From assembly GCA_012845835.1 (NCBI GenBank), contig JABAKD010000025.1, forward strand, positions 957,001-1,021,000: a stretch of DNA of 64,000 nt, in the 5' to 3' direction. This document shows, piece after piece, positions 10,926 to 22,500 of the stretch (its first letter is position 1; every line of letters starts with the position of its first letter). Below the pieces are notes generated by a model, which had not been told where the DNA came from, did no database searches, and saw nothing but the letters and a program-made list of their open reading frames with translations. Source of the stretch: Undaria pinnatifida. Lineage: Eukaryota; Sar; Phaeophyceae; Laminariales; Alariaceae. The translations under genes and the position numbers were made by a program.

Positions 10926-12756
10926 ATGGACGCCCCTTATTTCTGATGCAGTTATTTCTGCAATCTCAAACTCACAAAATAATCGCCAAAAATAATTTCG
11001 CTCAATCAAAAACAAATCGATAAGAAGAGTAGGTCTAACAATGCATAGTACCTGGTAGTCTAGACTACGTATTTAAGGTCTGAAAACTGATTTTTTGAAA
11101 AAAAAAATTAAGGACGTCAGCCGTGAGTTCAACGAATTTGAGGCCATTAGTCTACTCATCTTTGCAAGCTGCGTTGTTGGTACTTTGTTCGCCAAAAATC
11201 ACAATGAGACCCTTGAGAAACGGAGAACTGCTCCAGAAAGACCTCGGAAAAACGGAAAAACTACGCGCTGGATGTTGAGAAGTGTATCGGTGTGTTTGAC
11301 AGTTTAGCCAAGCAAGTAAAAAAACTGGCATAATTGGCCAATAATTCAGATTTTTATACTCCCTCACAGTATAGGATGATCTGAGAGGCAAGAATTGATT
11401 TATTGCCATAAACGGTACGAGGTCTGCGACATTATTAGATTTTTAAAAATAACCCGTACAAGTATTTCATAATTTGTCTCGTCCGACATCACATACCATA
11501 CACACCATTATTTTGATATCACGTATCACACGCCCAGAAGCAGTTCAAGTTCGGGTTCGCACAGAGCACAAGACGGGACAGCGAGTCGTCAAAAGCGGCC
11601 AGCGCAGTCATAAAATAAGGCAAGGACGACTAGTAGCCCGTAGGGAAGAGAGCTGTACCACGTGGGCTGAAGCACGCCGTATTGCGCAGCGGTAGTGAAC
11701 GGGACGGTCCTGCGCAAAGCTTGGTAGGTAGTTATTGTGGCATGGAAAGTGATAAATTCTCCGCACGGCAGGATATCGTTCGACATCGTGAGCATTCCAC
11801 AAGCTCGATACGCAGACCTCAAGTACCAAAGCCCAGGTAGAATGTTTGTGGCTGGTACGTTATAGGCAATCGTTCCTGAGCTCCCAGGACGAATCTGCGT
11901 TCCAACAACAGCAGCAGCAGCAGCAGCAGCAAGTATGTCTTTTTTTCATGTGGGATGTACTCGATAAGGATCGATTATGTAATAGACTAATGGTGCCACA
12001 GCAGCAGCAAGGATCAGTACAGAACGAATGAGTTGCAAGTACAACAGTTTTTTGGGCAGGCATGCATCCATGGTCCAAATATACAGCAGCGCGGGCAGCT
12101 TTCATTGGAACGTACCACGTGTGTCTTTTTGATCCGAGGATAGGCATCACGATCACCGTACCCGAACTCCTGTTGTTGTGTGTATTTTGTGTGACTCGTA
12201 ACATGGACTAGTTTTGCGGCATCACCGTCATCATCCATTTTACAGCAACAGCAGCACTATTTAATAGCGACAATCCCAAATTGATTACCAATGAAAAAAT
12301 GAATGAACAACTAATTTTGTGATTTGCATCATACTGTACAACAACAGCACTGGCCTCGCAGCTCAGACAAGGCACACAGCGCGTGCTGTGGTGCTTGGGG
12401 GTCATGGTGCCTTGCTCCCTCTATGCGCGCTTGCACAGCAGACACCATTTCCACTCGCCGCACCCCTTCACTCGCATGTGCCGCATCCAACCCATGAACT
12501 TCTCTCTGCTCATCCGACAGGAGTGTGGCGGGGGAAATTTACGCGTATATTCCTGCCCACTCGTCGTAGGAATTCCTTCCGCAGCATGCCGACTTTCGTA
12601 TGTTACTGCCGTTGGTGCAAATGACCACGTGCAAATGATCCCCCGGCAATACAGCACAAATATTCATAAACACGTCAGCCAGCTGAGAGTTTGATAATCT
12701 AGGGTCGTTTATCACATTTATTTCAAGCCATAGTCTAGTCTGCACATTCAACAAGA
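10926..12756. other. Intergenic sequence, no supported gene
   Basis: Contains a 70-codon lysine/arginine-rich frame on + (11095-11307) without recognisable domain, a CAG run at 11909-11931 with a smaller one near 12001, and several copies of the heptamer TAGTCTA/TAGACTA (for example near 11055). Open frames elsewhere overlap on opposite strands and lack supporting features. Confidence 0.45.
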
Positions 12757-12930
12757 GTGGCGGCGAGCGATCGAACGACGGCGGGCAAGCGGACGAGGGC
12801 GACCATAGGCCGCCCGAGGGCGGCGGTGACGGGCGAGCGACGACGGGCGAGCGATGGCGCGCAAGCGAAGATGGGCGAGCGAGCGATCAATCGACAGCGG
12901 GCGATCGACGACGGTCGACAGCAGCAGGGC
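12757..12930. repeat. Degenerate GGGCGAGCGA minisatellite
   Basis: Variants of GGGCGAGCGA/CGACGGGCGAGCGA are repeated about a dozen times in a GC-rich block. The opposite strand reads as Arg/Ala-rich open frames, which is a consequence of the repeat. Confidence 0.65.
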
Positions 12931-13059
12931 GTACCATAGTACCTGGTGCAGCAGTAGTACAGCACAGCACACAAGCAGAAAAAAAGCCCACCTACACCCT
13001 CCCCACGAATCCACGATGTATGTAAATGTGTCAGAGATGTCAAGCCTTTTTTTACCAAT

Positions 13060-13175
13060 ACCCGGGTACTCGCGAGTATTACCCGGCTTGCTAATACCCG
13101 TCACGGATACGAGTAGCCCTTCATACTCGCTGGGTATTGGGGCTCCGGGTACCCAGGTACCCGGGTACTCGTCAG
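13060..13175. repeat. Cluster of palindromic CGGGTACTCG words
   Basis: Several overlapping near-palindromes built from TACCCGGGTA and TACTCG (for example at 13060-13080 and 13147-13170) occur within about 115 bp. They could fold into alternative stem-loops. No protein signal. Confidence 0.5.
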
Positions 13176-14084
13176 ATCAAACGTTCGAAGTCCGGGGCAC
13201 GGCAACTCATCATCCCTCAAGCCAGGTCCCGTGGGGGCACTATTTTGTACGACATTGTCCAGGAAACCCTTTTCATAATGAAAATACTGTCTCATGCCTC
13301 TCGCCTTTCCCGCCTGTGCTTACGAATACATAGTCTACACAACTAGATTTACGATGCCTTAGAATCGCGTAGTCTGCTTTACTGGTGTGTGTGGAAATCA
13401 TTGCATATGCAGAGTTGTTATGCCGAATCCTGTGCCCTTTGCGTTGCCACGACCAGCTCCCTTACGAGTTTATTCATAAAAGTTACTTCGTAGCACGCTT
13501 TAAGGATCGAACTTGATGATTTTTTTTTCATAAAATACAAGGGCTTCGCTCGCGGGCGGCTGGACGCCGCCCGCTACGCTCGCGCAAGGCAAGGAAGAAT
13601 GCAACTAAAAAAAACATGTGAAGGAGGCAGAAAGAAGGGGCCCACGATTTGGTGTGGACAGCGATTTGATGATGCCAAGAGCTGCTTGTGCAAAACAAAT
13701 TGACTTGTTGTTGTGCTCAGCTGTGTTGTGTACTTTTGGTACCGGTGTTACGTTCTGATCGGCGGTACGGGGGTACTTTGCGTGGGGGAAAAAACAGGGG
13801 GCCGTGCAAGATCGAATACATGTAGAAAAAAAAAAAAAAAAGTACGAGTATAGACTGTGGTACACAACAACACGTATTATACCCGGTACTGCTCTAGTCT
13901 ATGTTCGAAAGAAAGGACACAGCGCAGCACGACACAGCACCGCAGCGAAGGGCACACGGCACCGCACCGCACGGCTCCGCACGGCGCTACGCTGCGCTGC
14001 TGGGCTGTGTAAAGCCGGACTGATCTGAGCTGGGCGTGTATTGTGATCCAACAGCGTAGTACCTGATAGTATGTACAAACCTGG
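13176..14084. other. Intergenic sequence, no supported gene
   Basis: Holds a small GC-rich stem (GGGCGGC...GCCGCCC near 13555), an A15 homopolymer near 13830 and a GCAC-rich stretch (13919-14000). No frame carries a recognisable motif. Confidence 0.45.
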
Positions 14085-14600
14085 TGTCGTAGTACCGATA
14101 TGTACTACTAAGAGCCTCAAGGTCTTCTCGTAGGTTCGAATCCCGGTGTCATCGGGGAAAGAAAATGATCCTCATAAAAAAAAAAATAGATATCAACGTG
14201 ACTTTGTGTCCTTCTGGTAGGTAGACTGTCCACTTATAAGCCTGGTGTTCTTTGGTTGAATCCAGCGGCCATATATATGAAGAAAAAACGATCATGAAAA
14301 AAATGATATTTACTTTTTGGTACAAAATGGTAGTACCGGTAGATACACCACTCACACTGCTGCTGTGACATACTGTGGTCTAGCACATAGACTGTCCGCG
14401 TATAATCCTTGTGGCCTTCGCTGGTTCGAATCCGGGTGTCATCGAAAAACAAAATGATCCTCATGAAAAATCGATATTTATTTGTCAAAAGAAAAATTTG
14501 ATAGCAATGTGACTTTGTGGTCGAGTAGATAGACTGTCCGCTTATTATAAGCCTGGTTTTCGTTAATAATTGAATCCAGGCGTCATCATCGGGGAAAAAC
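14085..14600 (+). repeat. Tandem array of four tRNA-like units
   Basis: Four diverged copies, about 14085-14154, 14198-14272, 14364-14444 and 14508-14590, share GTGACTTTGTGG-like starts, a TAGACTGTCCGC segment and a T-arm-like GGTTCGAATCC ending in GTGTCATCG. Each is followed by an A-rich tail containing AAATGATCCTCAT. The layout (tRNA-like head plus A-rich tail) resembles tRNA-derived SINE units or a decayed tRNA cluster. None folds cleanly through all four arms by eye, so they are not called as functional tRNA genes. Confidence 0.55.
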
Positions 14601-15483
14601 AAATATCCTCTTGAAAGAATTGATGTATTTTACATAAAAATTGAAAAACGACAGCTGTGAGTACGACCGGTTGAATGGTTGAAACTCAAAGCAAGAAATT
14701 AAAGAAAAGCTGGACCAATTGTAAATGTTCAGTGTTGCGTGATTTACGACATATATATATATATATACATATAAACCACACGTAATATCCATGATGATAA
14801 TTTTGCTCGCGTCAAGTCCAGCTTTAACCAATTCGACCAAATCGCAACCCTCAACCCAAGTCTGCACCTTGCCTCACCCCAGGCGACCGATCTCGCGGAG
14901 GTGATCCGAGGTAGACACATGTTGCATCGGGGGTGGTAATGACTATTTTCGAGGTTCCTCGCTGAGGGTAAGGGGGGTTTAATTCACATCCATAGCGCAA
15001 CCTCATGATCACCACATGAGCCTACGTACCTCGCGAATACCAAAATATATGTGAAACTCGAAATGTGTTCCGTTCGTTGATACAGGGTAGCAAAAAATGG
15101 TTCTGTGTAGTATAGTGTAATAGAGGAACACCGTCAGCCAGAAAAACAGGACCGATTCGACCTACAGCAGAAGCTCTATCGACGCGTACGGTTGTTGCGG
15201 TGCGTTGGTCCTGCTACTGACGTCAGTCTTGAGCACCAACCTCCTGTTAAACGTACTCGTGTTTCGTCGGTGGGGACTACGTGGTCCTGGAAGGTTTCCA
15301 AAAAGTTAAGCTGGGCCCCTTTTCTGTTAAAGAACCACGTGTAACAAACTGAATGCTTAAAAACCACGATTGGGAATGCTTCATAAGTAATTCCTCACTG
15401 TGTCAATCGTCGCATGCGGCCTAAACCCCTCTGACGGAGTCCATTCTTTCGACGGTTCCTTGTTCGGTTTATGCATGTAGGGA
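14601..15483. other. Region upstream of gene A
   Basis: Contains an (AT)n-like run near 14751-14766 and no supported coding sequence. It would contain the promoter of gene A, but no TATA or initiator element can be assigned with confidence. Confidence 0.4.
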
Positions 15484-16542
15484 ATGGAGACTTTCCGCGG
15501 CACCCGCTCAGCATCATCCCCAGTTAGCCGAGAATGGACTACACTGCTGTGTGTGTTGCTCGTTGGCCTGGCAGGGCGTTTGGATTCGCTATCTGCAGCG
15601 CAAACTGTTTGTGGCGTGGAGCGGGCCACGCCCATTCGAGTGCAAAACGCAACTGGGCTGGCTGACCTTCAAGCGGCTGCAAGCTGCGCCGGCGGTGGTG
15701 AGGTGGAGGCTGACTGGGCTGGGAACATCACACTCAACAGCCCGATTGAAGTTGCCGAAGGTACCTTTCTGTCCGTGACGGGAGAAGATTTTCTCGCCGA
15801 GGTGCATGGCGATAGCCTTCTGGCCAACGGCACGCGCCTGTTCGATGTTTCGGCAGGCGGTGGCTTAACCCTGACACAGTTGAGGCTGTCGGGAGGTAAG
15901 GCTACCGACGGAGGGGCGATATCATCGGTGTCTGCAAGCTTGACGCTGGATAACTGCACTTTTCAGGGTAACGCTTCCCCCGATGGCGACGGGGGTGCTG
16001 TGTGGGCCAAGGGGGGAAATGTGACGATAATCGGCGGAGAGTTCTTGAGCAACTGGGCTAATGATTACGGAGGCGCCGTATATGCCTTCGAGGGCACTCT
16101 GCTGGTTCAAGGAGGAGCTAGGTTCGAGCAAAACGTAGCGGTGGTAGGAGGTGGGCTGTTCTGCGGGTTGGAGGAGGTGGGGGCGGGGAAGCCGGTTGTT
16201 ATGTGCTCCATTATCGATGCAGAGTTCGTTTCCAATGTTGACGTTCGGACCACGAACGACGATGACGACGATGTCGAAGGTGTCCATTACCTTGATGGAG
16301 GCGGGGCTGCGGCGTTCTTGTATGCTACGGTCAATATAACCAATTCTGTTTTTAACAGAAACGAAGCCCAGCATGCGGGGGGAGCGGTGCATGCGGGAGA
16401 TCAAACCACCGTCGAGGTAAACGGTTGCACGTTTGAGGACAATACGTCGGAGAAGTACGGGGGTGCGATATCCGCTTCAGTCATGACGGTGGGAGGAAAC
16501 ACGAAGTTCATAAACAACTGGGCCAAGCTAGCTGGCGGAGCG
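15484..16542 (+). CDS. Gene A exon 1: signal peptide and first beta-helix block
   Basis: 353 codons from the first ATG after an in-frame stop a few bases upstream. Residues about 19-40 (hydrophobic LLCVLLVGLAG core ending at a SLSAAQ cleavage-like site) form a signal peptide. After a Cys-containing linker, six or so repeats carry the GGAI/GGAV turn plus FxxN motif (CTFQGN, EFLSNWA, RFEQNVA, VFNRNEA, CTFEDNT, KFINNWA). Many N-x-S/T sites fit secretion. An acidic DDDDD loop interrupts the helix near residue 260. The exon ends in a GGA codon pair before donor GTGAGC at 16543, the same repeat-boundary position used at the end of the third exon. Confidence 0.88.
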
Positions 16543-19500
16543 GTGAGCGCAAATACGCATGCTCTGACTACCAGAGAAGTTTGCTGCGTACAAGATATGT
16601 TAGTCGAGCGTAGCCTATAAATGCTTGTGTTGGTATTAGATGTTTATGCTGGTGATGGTGTTCTTATGCAGCCATATATTGCAATTGATATATTGAAGTG
16701 TTTTGCAGGAATGTACACGCTGTCACGATCGCAGAACAAAATTCGAGTCAGGAGAATGGGGCACTAACTCAAGTTACATCATCACTCTTTGAGGTGGAAA
16801 ACCCATGTAGTCACACTCGGAAAAATATCTATAAATGCCATGCCTGGCGGGTCTTCGCTAATGGAGAAGGCGCTCAACACGTGTGTAGGGCCATAGTGAT
16901 GTGCTCAAACTGCAAATAGCCGGGCTAGCCAGCAAAATGAAAACGTGTTTCACGTATTAGATCGATTGAGTAATCAGTCAGAGGCATTCGTTCATGACTT
17001 CACTTTTGCTCAAATTTGATTTGAACTCTGTTTTATGCGGACGTAAGAAAGTTGATGTGAACTACGAGTACATGCGGAAAACAATATGCTATCGTCTGCT
17101 AGCCTTCCGCTTTCGCATATTTAACCTAATTCCTATATATATTCCTGTCCAGGCGCTCTGCCAGGAAACGACAACCCAAAACCAGACACCGTTGTCTTGC
17201 ATTTCAGACCGCCTCAGCGAGTGTAGCTACAGCTATTATTCATCTGTGGGCCATACCTCATTTTCTGTCAAATCCCAAACACAACTCACTCCCAAATCAA
17301 GCTCAAAGGTGGGTGTATCCATTATTGTCAAGACCAAGAAAAATCCAAGTGTAAGGGAAATCATCGACAGCAAGCAAAATCAAGAACGTCATATGTGCCG
17401 GGTACGGGCAGACATCCTTGCTGACGGTGCGTTAATCAATTCTCTTTTACTTTCTCTCCTTTGGGGTAGCGCCTCCTTTTGCGTCCGTGGTCAGTTTCCC
17501 AATCGATAGTGCACACTGCCCTCGATCGCTCTCTCTCCCTCTCGCTTCCTAGGGGGCCACGTCCCCTCCGTGGACGACGACCACGTGCGGGCATGCGTGT
17601 GCTTAAGCAGCGCAGACATAGAACTTTCCCGCCTGTCCGCGTTTTGCTCTGCCCTGGCATTGTCCTACATATCTCCTACCGCTTTGTCGGCCAACTAAAC
17701 CGTTCTCGCGTGTTAACCCCAGCGGCCGCTGCCGCACCTTTCTCGCCTCCTCCTCTGTCTCTAACGCGCAGCGGACCTTCGGCCTCATGATTTCGTCCAC
17801 GCCGTCATTGCTGCTGTGGCAGTTGAAATTCGTTGTGTCGCTAAAAACTCCACCATTTTCCTGCAGATGCAGCCTCTCCTGCTCATTGTGCTGGCAACGT
17901 GTCTGCGCTTCATCGCCGTCCAGGAGCAGCAACTCCTTGATTGCTGCTGCCTCTGTTGCCGATGGGGCTGGGCCTGTTGATGCTGCTTCCCCGCCGCCCA
18001 ATAGCTACAAGTACCACGCACACCTTGCTGTTGCAGTTATTGAACGGGCATATCTTCATTATTCCTTCGGGATATATCATTTTTTTATGTTGGGTTACGT
18101 GTCCCTTTCAGTGCATGACGAAACATGCCTGGGCGCCGATCTCTCTACGTCGAAGCTCGAACCTGTGCTTCGTCGCCGGCATTATAAACTCGGCTTCACC
18201 GCGACAGTTACCTCGATCAATATTACCTTTCTCTCCACGCTCGATCAAGGTGAGCTGTACTGCGACCTCTATATTTACCTGCTTTAACTCCTCCGCCATG
18301 GCTTCCATGTATTGTTCACAAATTCCAGAACCCCCCGGATCCGATATGCACTTGTCACTAACGCCAGAATCTCTCGGACCTGACATGGCTGTCAATCCCA
18401 CACACCTCCCCTTGGATAGTCCGAAGCCAATCAATGCACAAGAGTGAGAGAAAGCTCGGCATCGCAATTGATATCGTACTGTTCATGACATCTCTTAGCG
18501 ATGACAGGTCTTATATAGACAGGCGTGGGACAAACTAGACTCCCAGATGTTCATACAAAGCTCATATGTATTATCGAACCTCCGAGAACCATCCAGTGGG
18601 GCAGGGGGCATCGCATGAACAAGCACCATACACCAGCAAACTACCCGTCTTAATTAACTCCCATTGGTCCTCCGCAGGAGCACATTATTTTTGATCCCTA
18701 CTGCTAGAATCGCTCATTATGCAACTCCCTAGTCTCCGATGAACATGTCCGTCTTAAAGTAGACGACAATCAACACGTGGACAACGCGTCATGATTGGCG
18801 ATAGACGTGTAGCACCTAGCTAATCTTCTCCATCGAAGCTACTGCTGCTGCTGCTTCTGCAAGTTCCACAGTTACTCTGCACGCGAACGGTGCAGTTGCT
18901 GCAGGGTCTTTTGCTGACGTTGGTCTTTGTCCTCCGCGCGATGTTTACTGCGCATCGAGTGCTGCGGTACATATCCTAGATCACAGACACTCATTTTGAC
19001 TGGATGGCACATGTTGTTTGAGGCGCTCGACTCCTATAAATGTCTAGATTACTTCTTTTTTGTATAGTATTTGACTTGCAGTAACACCAGTACGAGAACG
19101 CATCAAATGAGCGAATACGAAACATAGTGCATACTTGGATGTTGTATTATCTACCTAATCTACGGGGGGGGTTGCTTTTGCATTTTCTTCGATGGACGTT
19201 TTCGTGAACATCCATCTACGTCCATGCAAGCTTCCACAGAAGTAGACTATTCCACGAGAGAAGATTTTCTTTGGTACAAACTTCAATGGAAGTAGGTAGA
19301 AGCCACCAGAAAGCAAATGTGAAACACTCTGTAGTCTAGGGCCCATTCCTCACCGTCTACTGTAGTAGGTACTTTTTTTTGGTTGTACACGGGTTTCCTT
19401 TCAGTAGAAACCGCAAGGGATTGAATTGCCATGCACTGTCATACATTATCATATATTGCCATACACTGTCATACATTGTCATACATTGTCAATCATAACA

Positions 19501-22500
19501 CGTTGCACATTTTGCTGTACAGGACCCTTGTCTGAGCTCATTTTACTGTTTGGCACTTCATCCGAAGAATCTTTCCTGATACGTGGATCGTACATACAGG
19601 CCCACCGAACTGAATGTGGTGTATGCATGCGTGCGATGTGTCCCTTTGGGATGTGTTCAACTCAATGTTATACCAAGGCGTCGCAACTCCCAAAGGGGGA
19701 ACACATGCGTACCAATGATATGTGTAGGCGATTCGATTTATTCGCTGCTGCACAACTGGGTTCTGACCTTGTGGCTGCCAGTCTGAGCGGCTACTGAAAC
19801 ATGCTACGGAAAAGAGTGCGACATTTGTTTTGTCACCTTCTCGCGCTTTTCCCTTGAGGAAGTCGCTATATCACTCCGAAAGTTACTTTGGGTAAACTGA
19901 ATGTGCAAGCCGGTTACCCAACCCTTGGCTTCCATGCATGGAAGAATATATTATCCCAAACCAAGACTGGCATCACCACGAGTCTAAGCCAAGGAGCCCT
20001 GTCAACAAGAAAATATTTTGTCTGAAAAATAGTGGATAGAACAGGTGCAGCACTGGGCTTGTTCAGGGGGAGAAGACTATTGACACCCGTGGCGCCGTCG
20101 TGATGGGGCAAGAGGAGAGAAGGTGCAAATTGAATATATATAAGTTGACGTACTGACAAAGGGCGCTTGTCCCATTGTCGTATGTTGGCATGCGTGACCC
20201 TAGAATCACGATCACATATTCATGTATTATTGTACCCTTTCCGGAAGCTGCGAGTTCCCCCGCAACTCCGCAGATGCCACCCTCAATCACACCATCACAA
20301 GTCATGAAAACAATATCGTCCGCAAGCACAAATCAACACTCCTCCTCCTCCTTGTGTCCATAATCCCGATCACGTTCACCCCAGGCGCATCACCCAAAAC
20401 GTGCTTATTGAACCAAAATGTATGCGTCAAATACACAAAAAAAGCAAATTCTCAACAATAATGCTACCTCGAACTAAAAAAGAACTAGTTGACCTCGAAA
20501 AAATGACCGCACAGAAAATAACATACAATAAAATGAACGTTTATGGACTAACTTATTTTTCTTCTCATGTATTACACAGTTATACTTCGACGTATTTCAC
20601 GTAAGTCGTTGGTGCGTGTGCTGCTCGGAGCAATCGTGCTGTGCTTGGTGTGGCTCGGGGCTCGTTGCTGAGCTCGGTTCTTCGTTGTCCGCCAACAAAC
20701 TTTAGCACGGTGAACAGCCGGCTGCTTGGACCGTAGAACCAAGTGGATCAGCTCCTTCCCAAAGGGAAAAACGGGGAAAAAAAAACATGCGGCAAACAGC
20801 GACAGTACTCGTCTGTCAGTAGTATGCTGGTACTTCTATAGTGCCGGTATGTGCGATCCAGAATCACGGGCATTATAGCATACACCAACAACATGAATCC
20901 AAACACAAGGACGGTTGGCGTACTAACATGATATTCAAACAACCCTTACATTTTACGCTGGCATGCCACTTGACACTTGACAGAAGCATTAGAAGCAGCA
21001 ACAGCGAGAGGTAGCGGCGTATAGGCGGGTACAGCATCGCAGGCCCTGATCAACACAATCAGCTACTAGAAAAGCATCCACACGCGCATAGAGTTGCCGG
21101 CTGCTGCTGCTTGGGGGCCGGACTACTGCTGGGCGGCAGGAGCGTAGCGGCGTGCTCTGTGCACCAATAATAATAGGGAAATGTACGTGTACCATCCACG
21201 AGCAGAAAAATATGGTTTGCATCTAAACCTTACGTGCTTACACGCGGATAGGGAATTCGGAGATATCATCCCCGCCAATGTTGCGGAAACCCGGAATTTG
21301 CCTTATCCGTGCGCAAGGCCAAACAAACATCTAAGGCTTGCCACGCGCGATACAATGCACGGATAGCGCCTAAATCTCCGGAAACGTGACCCCAACGATC
21401 GAAATTTGCCCACCCCTCCCATAGTTTCGGACCAAGGTGCGAGTACGAAACATGTGTCCGAAGAAAAAAACAAAATGACCAGTATAGTCTACATATATAC
21501 TCCGAGTACATAACACGTCAAGTTGGGCACGCAATAACCACCATGAAAAGCTATAAATTGAATACACAACTACTGCTGTACGTATATGTATGCGTATATT
21601 TGTTGTTATGGCGGTGTTTGACATGACGGGATTCAATGGAAAGGCCGAAAAGAAAGCCATGGACAGTTTTTCGTGTTATTGGGTTTTTGGTACTGCTTTT
21701 ATGGAGCTGAGCAAGGTATATGTTTTCTTGATTTGTTGGATCTATAGCACTACCCACCGAGCTCTATACGTAGTCAAGTGACTTCGTAGCTCAGTAGGTA
21801 GTGCTGTAGACTATAACCAACAGAAGATACGTTTTGCGAGTCCGTCAATTGACTCTCACAGAATTCGAAGAAGGAATATCTGCGGCTCTCCCCTGGCTCC
21901 GCACTACCGCAGTAACCGGGAGCAAACTATCGTAACCATTCACGTCTTCAGCGCGCACGCCGGCGGAGACGGTATTGTATTGCCTTTTTCTCCCGGGAAA
22001 AAGCAGAAAAATGAAGCCGATGGGATTCGAACCCACGACATATATTTGTTTGGTTATTTAACACTACCCGCTGAGCTACGTCGTCACGTGACTTCGTAGC
22101 TCAGTTGGTGACTGCGTATCCCCGTGGGTAGGGTTATACGCTATATTCTATGCTAATGGTTTTGGTCTGTAATACTTGATAGTTGAGAGTATTCTCAAGC
22201 AAGAAATGAACACCACGGGCACTACTGCTGTGCCCTCTGTCTGTGTAACTGGCATCCTTTTTGTTCACAGGCTGATTCTTGACTGATCCCTGAACAGTCG
22301 ACGGTTTTAGTTTAGACGGTAGTTTTGCGATAACAATGGGAAATTCGACATGAAATCGCAGTCAGCAATAGTATAGACTATATTATTTCCGTTCTTGGTT
22401 CTTGGTATAGTCTAGTCTAGTTTAGACTATCATGTTAATACTTTACGGACAGCAGTTGTCGTCTGGTTATTTTCTAGGAGATAGTACAGGCTAATTTTTT

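Noticed and set aside
12735-13104. Arg/Ala-rich frames on the - strand
   Set aside because: They follow from the GGGCGAGCGA minisatellite and share no motif with known proteins.
14085-14600. Functional tRNA genes
   Set aside because: T-arm-like sequences are clear, but acceptor, D and anticodon stems do not all fold, and no anticodon can be assigned safely.
16698-16790. A possible extra helix exon with VTIAEQNSSQENGA after a good-looking acceptor
   Set aside because: It has no GG turn, no usable GT donor in phase, and no partner in gene B.
17941-18447. A 168-codon Leu/Pro-rich frame in intron 1
   Set aside because: It overlaps another open frame on + and one on -, and shows low-complexity hydrophobic runs only.
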